A stretch of 49,875 bases of DNA from the NCBI GenBank assembly GCA_021772095.1, contig JADYXR010000101.1, positions 1 to 49,875 on the forward strand, in the 5' to 3' direction. The DNA comes from Candidatus Obscuribacter sp. GTDB lineage: Bacteria; Cyanobacteriota; Vampirovibrionia; Obscuribacterales; Obscuribacteraceae. Shown one piece after another: positions 16,461-25,294 of the stretch. The notes under the pieces were generated by a model. It was not told the origin of the DNA and did no database searches. It saw only the letters and a program-made list of their open reading frames with translations. Position numbers and translations under genes: made by a program. Position 1 is the first letter of the stretch; the number at the start of each line of letters is the position of its first letter.

Positions 16461-17257
16461 CGCTTTGCAATAAATACTGATGTTTCATATTGTAGATCCG
16501 CAAATCCATCACGTTGAAATTTGCCGAATAGCGCCGTGAGACCGGCTCTTAACGCATCTGCCGCGGCACCATCCTTAGGGGCATATGATGCGGAGAATGC
16601 TCTGCCCAGTAATCCATTTAAATCCATGCGTTGAAAATTACCGAAATTTGTTCGTGCTGCATCTTTGAATAAGGTCGACTCAAGGAGCGGATTTCCAGCG
16701 ATTCCTCGTTTCATTTCAACCTTTGTCGTCTCAGGGAGCTGGCGAAATAAATCTCCGTAACCTTTTGAAAATTCATCTATTTCATTTCGTTCATTCCACA
16801 TCAGCACTACGTATCCGCCTGGCTTGATGATTCTGTGGAATTCTATCAACGCTTTGTCAGGATCGAACCAGTGAAACGCCTGCGCACTAAGAACCGCATC
16901 AACGTGGGCATCCGGCAGACCGGTATCTTCGGCTGTGCCTGGTATATATACTGGATTTTTCTTTTCTGGATCCTCGGATGCAGCGTCACCACCTGTGGCA
17001 TCACTCGCGCGGGACTGCTCTTCGGCTCTTTGCGCTGTCAAACGCATGTCATCGTTTGGTTCTAAACCAATCAATTTAATGCCACGGTCGGCGAACAGCC
17101 TCGTCGAAATTCCTGTTCCGCAGCCAATGTCGGCGACCAGCGATTGGTTTGACAAACCGCACCTTCGGACGATAAACTCGATCGCCTCAACCGGATACGT
17201 CGGACGCGAAGCCGCGTAAATGTCAGCCAGTCCTGAGAATCGGTCTGTAGATTTCAT
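16457..17257 (-). CDS. Class I SAM-dependent methyltransferase
   Basis: 266 residues from the ATG at 17257, which has AGAGG eight bases upstream; the GTG three codons earlier overlaps that site. Motif I is VADIGCGTG (about 41-49), followed by LEPNDDM, a DAVLSAQAFHWFDP motif and IKPGGYVVLMWNE. This is the Methyltransf_11 type related to ubiquinone or biotin-pathway methyltransferases, but the acceptor cannot be named. A polar insertion (about 80-102, rich in Glu, Ser and Gly) interrupts the fold. It overlaps the M23 peptidase gene by four bases, so the two are translated together. Confidence 0.88.
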   Translation of the reverse strand: MKSTDRFSGLADIYAASRPTYPVEAIEFIVRRCGLSNQSLVADIGCGTGISTRLFADRGIKLIGLEPNDDMRLTAQRAEEQSRASDATGGDAASEDPEKKNPVYIPGTAEDTGLPDAHVDAVLSAQAFHWFDPDKALIEFHRIIKPGGYVVLMWNERNEIDEFSKGYGDLFRQLPETTKVEMKRGIAGNPLLESTLFKDAARTNFGNFQRMDLNGLLGRAFSASYAPKDGAAADALRAGLTALFGKFQRDGFADLQYETSVFIAKR

Positions 17258-17393
17258 ACCGAGCACCTCTTGACCCCATCAATGCTATGCAAGAATCATC
17301 TCACCTTGGGTAATTCCCTTTCTTGAATCTTACGACCAATAGGATGCTGGACGTAAGTACAGAATAACAGTTAATGAACCGACGGAGGCTGCC

Positions 17394-18596
17394 ATGGCGT
17401 GCAATCTAGGGGGGTACAAGACCACGCGGTGTGCGGAAACGCAGAAAACGCAGCGGGGTTTCCTTTCGTTAATGCTGCTTTTCAGCTTGTCTCTTACCAC
17501 TCTTCCGGCGCTCAGTCAGACAGCTGCCGATGATGACGATACCCTGCCTGTCGAAACACAGACGAAAGCTCCAGACGCCGAAATCGTCGACGCCGTTAAA
17601 GATGTGGCTGGGGTAAATCTCACTCGCAAGGACATGGCGCCAAAGAAAGCAGCGACCACTTCTGCTGAAGTGAAACAGCTGAAGAAGAAATCCGGTTTCA
17701 GTCTCAATCCATTGAATTGGCTCTATGAGCCAATTAGCAACATGCAAGAGACTATTGTGAAATTGGAACAGCAGATCGTTCGTTTAGAAGCGCCAATTGC
17801 CGGACTGCAAAGACCGATGCTGGGTCTGCGTCGCGACATGAAGCGTATCGATCTGGAAATTAGAGAAGTACGAACCGAAATGAATGCCATGGGTGGCACA
17901 CTTAACGCCACCATGGGCGAGATCAGAGAAACCAAGAATGCCATGCTCTCGACCAACAAAGTTATGGGCGAAACCCGTGAAGAGTTAGCAAAAACCAAAG
18001 CCGAAGTTGTGTCTACGAAAGACGAAATCAGAGCGACTAAGAATGCGGTGACATCCACGAAGAAAGAAATTTCGCAAACTACAGATGCAGTTATTTCGAC
18101 GCAAAAACAACTGGCATTGACCAATCAAGAGATGCGTTCTGTTCACAAAACCATTTCGCAGATGGGTGACAAACTAGGCACGCTCGAAGAAACGGTTCAA
18201 GAACTTCGCGGACCGATTCAGCAGCTGCCAAAGCCAGTTGCCGGAGTTGAGCGCCACTTAGAAAATCTCGAAATTAATCTGCAATCGCTGCGCGAGTCGG
18301 TCAACATGACCAGTAATTTGATACTCGCTGCTATTCTGTTAACGGCACTGATGGTTTGCTTCGGGACACCAGTTATGGCGCTTCTCGCATTCAAATATAG
18401 AAAACGAATTTTGGAAAGTCTGGCACAGCGTCCTACTTTGGAGGACGATGCAGAAGCAACTTTAGCCGAGGGGACGCCGAAATCTTATACGAGTATCAAG
18501 CCGGTTTCGGCAACGGGTGTTACGTCGTCAGGATCTTCTTCCTCTATGCCGACGATGGATAAAGCTGGTACGCGTTCTAATTCGCTGCGACGTTAA
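17394..18596 (+). CDS. Exported coiled-coil protein with C-terminal transmembrane helix
   Basis: 400 residues; GGAGG precedes the ATG. A hydrophobic signal segment is at about 23-42. A long coiled coil covers about 115-300. Inside it, about 160-255 shows strict heptads such as STKDEIR, ATKNAVT, STKKEIS, QTTDAVI and STQKQLA. One transmembrane helix follows (about 306-330), then a polar Ser-rich tail. The likely topology is an extracytoplasmic coiled coil anchored by its C-terminal helix. I do not recognise a family. It converges on hisD and is not related to it. Confidence 0.75.
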   Translation: MACNLGGYKTTRCAETQKTQRGFLSLMLLFSLSLTTLPALSQTAADDDDTLPVETQTKAPDAEIVDAVKDVAGVNLTRKDMAPKKAATTSAEVKQLKKKSGFSLNPLNWLYEPISNMQETIVKLEQQIVRLEAPIAGLQRPMLGLRRDMKRIDLEIREVRTEMNAMGGTLNATMGEIRETKNAMLSTNKVMGETREELAKTKAEVVSTKDEIRATKNAVTSTKKEISQTTDAVISTQKQLALTNQEMRSVHKTISQMGDKLGTLEETVQELRGPIQQLPKPVAGVERHLENLEINLQSLRESVNMTSNLILAAILLTALMVCFGTPVMALLAFKYRKRILESLAQRPTLEDDAEATLAEGTPKSYTSIKPVSATGVTSSGSSSSMPTMDKAGTRSNSLRR

Positions 18597-18605
18597 GTCT
18601 GCTCT

Positions 18606-19976
18606 TCACTTCGTTGTTGTGCACGACGCACGAGCTTTTGCAGCCGCAGCGTGGGCAGTCAGTCCTTCGATATTTGCAAAATCTGCTGTGTTCACCGCCA
18701 GTGATGGCGCCTGCGTTTTAACTCGGATCCACGATTGTGCTCTGAGAAATGTTAGTGGCGATAAACAGCCCTGGAATTTCGCCGATCGATTGGTTGGCAG
18801 TGTATGATTCGGTCCTGCCATGTAATCGCCGAATGCGACGGTACATCCGTATCCCAGGAATAAGGCACCGTAATTGGTGAGTTGCAATTTTAATTCTTCC
18901 GGATTACTCACAGCGAGAAGTAGGTGCTCGGGGGCGATTTTGTTCGCAGCTTCGCAACATTGATCAATTGAATCGAGAACCAGTATCGCACTTCCAGCGA
19001 GGGACTCGCTAAGGAAGTCAGGCAGTCCGAGCCGTTTCACGTCTTCAATGATGCGTGCTGCGACTTTTTTCGCTAGACTTTTATTAGTGGTTAATAGATA
19101 GGCTCGCGCATCCGGATCGTGTTCTGCTTGGGATAAGAGATCTAAACTCAACCAATTCGGATCTGCATTGTCATCCGCAATGACGCAAATTTCGCTGGGA
19201 CCAGCAAGCATGTCGATGCCGATGACGCCTTGTAGTTGTCGTTTGGCTTCGGTGACGTATGCGTTTCCTGGGCCGACGACCATGTCGACCGATCTAATAG
19301 TTTCGGTGCCAAACGCCATGGCTGCAACGGCTTGAGCACCACCGATTTGATAAAACTCTTTAACACCGGCGATGGTGCCGGCATAAATGATTTCCTTTTC
19401 CAATCTTGGAGAGATGATTACGATCTCTTCAACGCCCGCGACTTGCGCAGTAACAGCTGTCATAAGCGCGGTCGACGGAAGCGGATATCTGCCGGAAGGC
19501 ACATAACAAGCCACGCGCCGGACAGGGCGATGATCGATTCCGGTTTGGAATTCTCCGCAATCAACCTCGGTGGATTTTATACTTTTGACTACAGCAGAGC
19601 CAAACTCTTTGATTCGTTCGGCAGCAATTTGAAGCGTCTTTCGTGTCGCTTCGTCAACCTGATCGACCGCTGCGGCGATAGCAGCTTCTGAAAGTAAAAA
19701 ACGATTTGCTTTCGCAGCATCTGCCCTGACAGACGAAGCAGTCGCGTCGGACTCATTAGCGGGAATGTCTTTGAGCTTGGTGGCAATCTCAACGATCCCC
19801 TGGTCGCCCCTGGTTCGCACGGTTTCAATGAATTGCTTTACGACGTCCTCGACCTTTTCCTTCGCGCTTTGTGCTTCAGTCTGTCGAGCATCATGAGCGA
19901 TACCGCTACTGTTGAATGGCTTAGTTAGATCAGCGAGAAACCTATCTGCGGCACTTCCTACATAGACCTCGATCAT
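18606..19976 (-). CDS. hisD: Histidinol dehydrogenase
   Basis: 456 residues, close to the family length of about 430 with a somewhat longer N-terminus. It oxidises L-histidinol to L-histidine in two NAD-dependent steps, the last of the pathway. Seen: RRVACYVPSGRYPLPST, the GPGNAYVTEAKR motif, AGPSE, the zinc-binding SQAEHD, the catalytic pair in APEHLL, then AFGDYMAGPNHTLPT and GLTAHAAAA with the remaining zinc ligands. All are intact. The ATG overlaps the stop of hisA-hisI-hisE (ATGA), and GGAGG lies upstream. This is the last gene of the operon and no terminator is evident before the convergent coiled-coil gene. Confidence 0.96.
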   Translation of the reverse strand: MIEVYVGSAADRFLADLTKPFNSSGIAHDARQTEAQSAKEKVEDVVKQFIETVRTRGDQGIVEIATKLKDIPANESDATASSVRADAAKANRFLLSEAAIAAAVDQVDEATRKTLQIAAERIKEFGSAVVKSIKSTEVDCGEFQTGIDHRPVRRVACYVPSGRYPLPSTALMTAVTAQVAGVEEIVIISPRLEKEIIYAGTIAGVKEFYQIGGAQAVAAMAFGTETIRSVDMVVGPGNAYVTEAKRQLQGVIGIDMLAGPSEICVIADDNADPNWLSLDLLSQAEHDPDARAYLLTTNKSLAKKVAARIIEDVKRLGLPDFLSESLAGSAILVLDSIDQCCEAANKIAPEHLLLAVSNPEELKLQLTNYGALFLGYGCTVAFGDYMAGPNHTLPTNRSAKFQGCLSPLTFLRAQSWIRVKTQAPSLAVNTADFANIEGLTAHAAAAKARASCTTTK

Positions 19977-21208
19977 TTCGCGCGCCCTCCAAGTTCATTT
20001 TCGATTTCTCGCCAGGACACGCCTTCTTGTGTTGCTAATACAGAAACGAAGTACAACAGATCCGCAATCTCCCATTTCAGATTCTCTTGCGAAGTGAACG
20101 AAACAACTTCGAAAGCCTCTTCCATGATCTTCTTCTTTAAGAGCGTTGGATTATCGAGCAGCTTTTGGGTGTAAGATTTTTCATCGCTATCGCCAGCCTT
20201 ACGAGAGGCTATGACTTGGAACAGTTTCTCCAGATCGAAGGTTCTCGCTGTGTCTCGAGTGAAACAGGTATAACTTCCGTTGTGGCACGCGACACCAGTT
20301 TGATCAACAAGAAAAATTATGGTGTCATTGTCGCAATCGCTGCGGCATGAAATCAGTTGCTGCGGATTTCCCGATGTTTCACCCTTGCGCCAAATGGATT
20401 GACGTGACCGGCTGAAGTAAACGCCCTTGCCTGTGGAGAGTGCTTCAGTCAGTGACTCTTTGGAGCTGTACGCTACCATGAGAATATTGCCAAAGGCATC
20501 TTGCACCACGGTCGGTATTAAACCAGAAGCGTCCCATTTTAAGCTATCGACGATGGCTTCGTTTAAATTCAATTGCCCCGTATATAGTGCCATGCCGACT
20601 TGGACGTCTACACCTAAGCCAGTAAGAGCGACAGCATCGCTGGTTTTCGCCACCCCACCAGCGACGGTGAGCGGGCGTTTCAACTCATCGCGCAATGTTA
20701 TGACCGCATTTTGGTCGACACCAACCATGCAACCTTCACTCTTCACAAAAGTGCTGAGGAAACCGCTGCAGAATGGTGACAAACGCTTTGCTCGATCGAG
20801 GACCGACTCGCCGGTGCTTGTCCGCCAGCCATTGTCGACGACTGTGCCATCCACCTGGTCGAGTGCCACCATCACTCTGTCAGTCGGCAATTTCGACAAC
20901 AATTCTTCCGTCGCCGCGGTGCCAATAATGACTTTCTTAGCTCCTGCTCGAAGCAGTTCGCGAGCGGTCTCTACGTCGCGCACACCGCCGCCTGCACGAA
21001 CATCGGCTACTGCGCACAACTCTTTGACCAAGTTGCGATTATTGCCCTTACCGAGCGCGGCGTCCAAATCGATCACCGCGACTTCGCCATATCTATTGAA
21101 CACTTTTGCCAGTTCAAGCGGATCTTTTTCGCTGGTCAGCACATGCTCTTTGCCTTGCCGCAGTTGAACGGCTTTACCACCCATTATGTCAATGCTTGGA
21201 ATAATCAT
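19973..21208 (-). CDS. hisA-hisI-hisE: HisA-HisI-HisE trifunctional fusion
   Basis: 411 residues. Residues 1-222 are HisA (ProFAR isomerase): [44 protein letters not shown] and VGMALYTG. Residues about 223-325 are HisI (PRA-CH): [27 protein letters not shown], the Cys/Asp metal cluster [10 protein letters not shown] and [10 protein letters not shown]. Residues about 328-405 are HisE (PRA-PH): MEEAFEV and [12 protein letters not shown]. Together they hydrolyse PR-ATP to PR-AMP, open the ring and isomerise the product, three consecutive steps. HisI-HisE fusions are common, but adding HisA at the N-terminus is unusual to me. Four-base overlaps join it to hisF and hisD. Confidence 0.93.
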   Translation of the reverse strand: MIIPSIDIMGGKAVQLRQGKEHVLTSEKDPLELAKVFNRYGEVAVIDLDAALGKGNNRNLVKELCAVADVRAGGGVRDVETARELLRAGAKKVIIGTAATEELLSKLPTDRVMVALDQVDGTVVDNGWRTSTGESVLDRAKRLSPFCSGFLSTFVKSEGCMVGVDQNAVITLRDELKRPLTVAGGVAKTSDAVALTGLGVDVQVGMALYTGQLNLNEAIVDSLKWDASGLIPTVVQDAFGNILMVAYSSKESLTEALSTGKGVYFSRSRQSIWRKGETSGNPQQLISCRSDCDNDTIIFLVDQTGVACHNGSYTCFTRDTARTFDLEKLFQVIASRKAGDSDEKSYTQKLLDNPTLLKKKIMEEAFEVVSFTSQENLKWEIADLLYFVSVLATQEGVSWREIENELGGRAK

Positions 21209-21999
21209 AGTCTAACTTTGACTCCCTGTTCTTTGAGCACATCTTTGACCTGCCTTACCGTCCATTCCGAGAAATGGAAGATGCTTGCCGCCAGAGCCGC
21301 ATCCGCTTTACCTTCATTGAATACTTCGACGAAATAGTCAGCACCAGCTGCGCCACCGGATGCAATGATCGGAATGGACAGCTGCGAAAACGCTTTGGTC
21401 AAAGGAATGTCGAAACCATCTCGTGTTCCGTCCTTATCCCAGGAAGTCAGCAAAATTTCGCCAGCACCACGAGTGATGCATTCTTTAGCCCATTCGAGCG
21501 CGTCAAGTGCGGTTTCTTCTCTGCCACCACCGATTAAAACTTTCCAGCGACCAGTAACTTTGTCCATGCGCGCATCAATGGCGACGACACAACATTGCGA
21601 GCCAAAACCTTTAGCGACCTCATCAATCAACCCAGGATTTCTCACGGCCGCCGTATTCATCGAGACTTTATCAGCGCCCGCTTCAAGAAGGTTGATCACA
21701 TCTTTGGCGGTAGAGACGCCACCGCCTACGGTTAATGGAATGGTTAGCTGTCCGGCAACTTCACAAACCAGATCTAGTGTCGTTTTTCGATTTTCATTGG
21801 ATGCAGTGATGTCCAGAAACATAATCTCATCGGCGCCTTGTCGCTCGTACTCGAGGCTTTGCGCTATCGGATCGCCGGCATCAACAAGCCCTTTGAAATT
21901 GACACCCTTGACTGTTCTTCCGGATGCAATGTCTAAACATGGAATTATGCGCTTGCACAGATTCGAGACGCCTTTCGGAACGTTTATCGTGGTTTCCAC
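21205..21999 (-). CDS. hisF: Imidazole glycerol phosphate synthase subunit HisF
   Basis: 264 residues from a GTG at 21999, which has GGAGAGGAG six bases upstream and lies two bases after the hisH stop. The open frame extends upstream into hisH, but that part does not look like HisF. The (beta/alpha)8 barrel has [21 protein letters not shown] (Asp at residue 20), LTVGGGV, VVAIDAR and GGAAGADYF. HisF uses ammonia from HisH to make IGP and AICAR. Adjacent hisH supplies the glutaminase, and the tight spacing fits stoichiometric synthesis of the heterodimer. Confidence 0.95.
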   Translation of the reverse strand: METTINVPKGVSNLCKRIIPCLDIASGRTVKGVNFKGLVDAGDPIAQSLEYERQGADEIMFLDITASNENRKTTLDLVCEVAGQLTIPLTVGGGVSTAKDVINLLEAGADKVSMNTAAVRNPGLIDEVAKGFGSQCCVVAIDARMDKVTGRWKVLIGGGREETALDALEWAKECITRGAGEILLTSWDKDGTRDGFDIPLTKAFSQLSIPIIASGGAAGADYFVEVFNEGKADAALAASIFHFSEWTVRQVKDVLKEQGVKVRL

Positions 22000-22001
22000 T
22001 G

Positions 22002-22661
22002 TTAACTCCTCTCCACCAAAAGTTTCGCTTCGTTGATCTTGGCTTTGGCAAGCCACGTCTCCAACAAAGTCATGCCATAGTCACCACTTTTTTCCGGGTG
22101 AAATTGAAACGCGGTGATGTTTTCCTTTTGAACTGCCGCACAAAATGTCTGAAAATATTCCGATTTAAAGAGCACCGCATCCGGTTGCGCAGGTTCGGCG
22201 AAGTATGAGTTGACGAAATAAACAAAACCGGACGGCCATTCAGATGATGTGGACTCCACAGAATTCCAACCAATTTGTGGAATCTTGCCTTCAGTGAAGC
22301 GAACAACTTTTCCAGGCAGAATCGACAAACCGGCTACGCCGGGCGTTTCTTCGCTTGATTCGAATAGAACTTGTAGACCCACGCAGATTCCCAGAAATGG
22401 AACGCCTTTAGCGATCGCTTCCTTTATAGGATCAACGAGCTGGCTGTTTACCAGGTTGTCCATAACTGCTCCGAAGGCACCGACGCCAGGAAGAATTATT
22501 GGTCGGTCACCGAGTTTGCGGTTCGACGCATTGACGCGCCGATACTCAACGCCTAGCCGTTCAAGCGCTCGACAGAGGCTGCCGACGTTGCCGCCCGCGG
22601 CGTCGATGACATCAACGGCGGTGGCGATATTCAATTTATCAATATTGTTCGGTGCATTCAT
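22002..22661 (-). CDS. hisH: Imidazole glycerol phosphate synthase glutaminase subunit HisH
   Basis: 219 residues. The class I glutamine amidotransferase triad is present: the catalytic Cys in [12 protein letters not shown] (about residue 93), and His-x-Glu in FQFHPEKSG (about 191-193). [13 protein letters not shown] is the usual HisH N-terminal motif. It feeds ammonia to HisF, encoded two bases downstream. The ribosome site is weak (AGGG 12 bases upstream), and 110 bases separate it from hisB, containing a short tandem repeat. Confidence 0.95.
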   Translation of the reverse strand: MNAPNNIDKLNIATAVDVIDAAGGNVGSLCRALERLGVEYRRVNASNRKLGDRPIILPGVGAFGAVMDNLVNSQLVDPIKEAIAKGVPFLGICVGLQVLFESSEETPGVAGLSILPGKVVRFTEGKIPQIGWNSVESTSSEWPSGFVYFVNSYFAEPAQPDAVLFKSEYFQTFCAAVQKENITAFQFHPEKSGDYGMTLLETWLAKAKINEAKLLVERS

Positions 22662-22675
22662 TTTTTTTGTCAGCC

Positions 22676-22730
22676 CTGTTCTCGATCCTTGTTCTAGATC
22701 TTTGTTCTAGATCTTGTTCTCGATCCTTGA
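22676..22730. repeat. Short tandem repeat between hisB and hisH
   Basis: About four copies of a 12-13 bp unit near TTGTTCTAGATC, with A/C variation at one position, fill half of the 110-base gap inside the histidine operon. It is the longest gap in the operon. Any role is uncertain; the units contain GATC sites and could form short hairpins. Confidence 0.6.
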
Positions 22731-22771
22731 TTCTTGTACCTTTGTGTTTCGTTGTTGGCATCGACGACGAA

Positions 22772-23461
22772 TTAGTTTTCGTCTAGCATTCCTTTTGTGC
22801 TCACGTACTCGTCACTTTCCAATTGCTTGATTGCATCCTTAAGCGCACGCGCGAAAGCTTTGAATGCCGCCTCAATCGCGTGGTGATCGTTGTCTTTGTA
22901 CATGCAGTTGATGTGCAAAGTGGAACGCATTCCGTCGACCAAGCCTTTGAAGAATTCTTTGAACAGGTTTGGATCGAGGTTACCGATCGTGAAATTGCCG
23001 AACGGCAAGTTATAAACGAGGTTCCGTCTTCCGCAAATATCCAGTGCTACTTGCACTAGCGTGCCGTCCATCGGATAAGTGAAACTGGCGGCTCTTTCGA
23101 TTCCTTTAAAACTGCCCAAAGCTTGAAAAATGGCTTCACCAATGACGATACCGCAATCCTCAACCAGATGGTGTGGATCCACATCGATGTCACCGTCCGC
23201 GGTGATGACTAAACTGAAGCGGCCATGACACGCAAGCGTATCGAGCATGTGATTTAGAAATGGTAGAGAAGTACGAATTTCCCGTCGACCAGGCTCATCC
23301 AAATTGACTTCAACGAATATATTTGTCTCTTTGGTCGTTCTGCGGATGCTGCCGACTCGGGCTCTTTTTATTGCCGTCCCTCCAGTCGTGGCGCATGAAG
23401 CGCTTTTCGGCGGAGTTGGTTCCGAAGATTTGGATTGGTTCTGGTCAGATGTCGTGGTCAT
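22772..23461 (-). CDS. hisB: Imidazoleglycerol-phosphate dehydratase
   Basis: 229 residues: a polar Ser/Thr/Pro-rich extension of about 30 residues, then the complete catalytic domain. Manganese-binding motifs are SLPFLNHMLDTLACHG, DVDPHHLVEDCGI and KDNDHHAIEAAFKAFARAL. It dehydrates IGP to imidazole acetol phosphate. GGAG lies seven bases before the ATG. Unlike enterobacterial HisB there is no fused HAD phosphatase; instead a HAD domain is attached to HisC just upstream. Confidence 0.95.
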   Translation of the reverse strand: MTTTSDQNQSKSSEPTPPKSASCATTGGTAIKRARVGSIRRTTKETNIFVEVNLDEPGRREIRTSLPFLNHMLDTLACHGRFSLVITADGDIDVDPHHLVEDCGIVIGEAIFQALGSFKGIERAASFTYPMDGTLVQVALDICGRRNLVYNLPFGNFTIGNLDPNLFKEFFKGLVDGMRSTLHINCMYKDNDHHAIEAAFKAFARALKDAIKQLESDEYVSTKGMLDEN

Positions 23462-23494
23462 TGTTTTTCTCCGTTAAGGTCTAATAGCGGTCGT

Positions 23495-25294
23495 TTAAAC
23501 TTGTTTCGTCACCATCATCAGCTCTCCGATTTCGCTGCAATTTGAAACTATCGCCTGTGCTCCTGCTTCAATAAATGCGTCCCGGTCCGCGCCAGTAGTC
23601 ACACCGATAGCGACCAATCCAGCTCCAACAGAAGCGCGCATGTCGTCAACCGAGTTGCCGATGTACGCACCGCAGGTAATGCCGAAATCGGACATTGCTT
23701 GATTCAAATAATCCGGTGAGGGTTTCGCCTCGAGTCCAGCGATGTCTCCCATGCAATAGACTTTGTCGAACAGAGGATCGAGTCTCTCGCCCCAAACTTT
23801 GGCGTACTCACGTCGATTGCGTCCGGTAACAATGAAAAGTTGGCAGCGGCGGCGCAGTTTTTTCAGCAACTCAATCGACACGAGTAGCTCTTCGCGATCG
23901 ATTGCAATCGAGAAGTAATACTCTTCCCCGGCTCGTGCCACATCGCTCAGCGCGACCGTTTTTCCGCGTCGCTTCAATAGTTCTGTCGAAGCCACCCAAT
24001 CGTCATTGTAGCCGCCTTCTAGACGAAGCGCGTGCAGTTCTTTCAAATCGAAGGGTTTACCGCTGAATTTTTCAACGAGGTAGGCGACTGTTTCATCGAA
24101 GCTTTTCGACGTATCAACTAACGTTCCATCAAGATCGAACAATAAACCGTAGGTTTTTCCGAATTGTTCGAGTATGTCGTCAAACGCTGTCATCTCCTGG
24201 TCATTGCCTACAGAAACCCGAATCCGTCCCCACATCGGTGGGACTGCGATTCCGCTTCGGCCCGCGTCTAGGTCAGAATTCGCATCTACGCCGAATCGGG
24301 AAAAATCTGAGGTACTGCGGTTGCGGATCAAAACGGATTTTTCTCTGGCGAATTTGGTCAAGGCAGCCGCTTGCATACCAGCACCTATAAGGCACCAGTT
24401 TGCGCTAGTTTCTTGTACTGAAAAACCACGTGCATCGAGCGTTCTGGCTAACTTCGAACGCTGTTCGACCGCCACTTTAACTCGTGCCGCTACGTCGGTC
24501 TCTCGTTCCAAAAGACGCAGTGCGGAAAATACCGCAGCGGAATTGACACTGTAAGGCAGCTTCACTCGATTGATGTATTGGTTTAAGTTAGGATTCCCGA
24601 TAATCATCCCTAAACGAAAACCTGCCATTCCCCAAGCCTTTGAAAAGGTCTTCAGTATAAGCAGGTTCTCGAATTTCTTTAAAAGTGGTATCACCGTGGT
24701 GCCGGCATATTCACTGTAGGCTTCGTCGATAACAAACAGCGTTCGCGGAAACTTTTCACACCATTTTTCTACTGTCTCCGTTTTCAACACGCTTCCGGTC
24801 GGATTGTCCGGTGAAGCAAACATAGCAATCTTCGGATTTTTCTCCAAGCATCCTTCAATACTATCGATATCGAATTCTAAATTGGGAAGTACCGCTACTT
24901 CAGCCAGTTTGGCACCAGCTATTTTTAAGCAGTTTCGAATCATCACGAAACACGGATTAGAGACGACGGCGACATCTTGGTTTGGTTCGACAAACGTATT
25001 TGAAATCACTGAAATCGCTTCATCACTTCCGTTCGTCAAAATGATACTGTCAGTGGAAACATCATAATATTCAGCGAGTTTCTGCAGCAGAACTCCATAC
25101 TCCGGATACGTACTCACCAAACTTGGTGGCATGCCTTCGGGATAGGTATCGGCCAGAGGACTGGTGCTCTCATTGAAATCTAATCTGATGAAATCGAGAC
25201 GACCCTCGGGCGGCGCATCATAGAGCTGACTTGCCAGTACAGAGGCTTTCGGAAGAATTGAAGATTCGATTTTCGTTTTAATAGTCGAGCTCAT
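23495..25294 (-). CDS. hisC: HisC aminotransferase fused to a HAD phosphatase
   Basis: 599 residues in two domains. Residues 1-380 are a class I/II aminotransferase of HisC type: SPDNPTGS (Asn164), VIDEAYSEYAG (Asp190), the PLP-binding lysine in KTFSKAWGMAGFRLG (Lys219) and GRIRVSVG (Arg359). It converts imidazole acetol phosphate to histidinol phosphate. Residues 383-590 are a HAD phosphatase: DLDGTLVD (Asp387, Asp389), FIVTGRN, AKPSPDYL and GNSVDDMRA. By context I infer that this domain is the histidinol-phosphate phosphatase, the only step otherwise missing from the operon. The start overlaps the hisG stop (ATGA), with GGAGAAG upstream. Confidence 0.92.
   Translation of the reverse strand: MSSTIKTKIESSILPKASVLASQLYDAPPEGRLDFIRLDFNESTSPLADTYPEGMPPSLVSTYPEYGVLLQKLAEYYDVSTDSIILTNGSDEAISVISNTFVEPNQDVAVVSNPCFVMIRNCLKIAGAKLAEVAVLPNLEFDIDSIEGCLEKNPKIAMFASPDNPTGSVLKTETVEKWCEKFPRTLFVIDEAYSEYAGTTVIPLLKKFENLLILKTFSKAWGMAGFRLGMIIGNPNLNQYINRVKLPYSVNSAAVFSALRLLERETDVAARVKVAVEQRSKLARTLDARGFSVQETSANWCLIGAGMQAAALTKFAREKSVLIRNRSTSDFSRFGVDANSDLDAGRSGIAVPPMWGRIRVSVGNDQEMTAFDDILEQFGKTYGLLFDLDGTLVDTSKSFDETVAYLVEKFSGKPFDLKELHALRLEGGYNDDWVASTELLKRRGKTVALSDVARAGEEYYFSIAIDREELLVSIELLKKLRRRCQLFIVTGRNRREYAKVWGERLDPLFDKVYCMGDIAGLEAKPSPDYLNQAMSDFGITCGAYIGNSVDDMRASVGAGLVAIGVTTGADRDAFIEAGAQAIVSNCSEIGELMMVTKQV

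Noticed and set aside
21999..22056. Longer HisF start at 22056
   Set aside because: It lies inside hisH; the GTG at 21999 has a strong ribosome site and gives the usual length.
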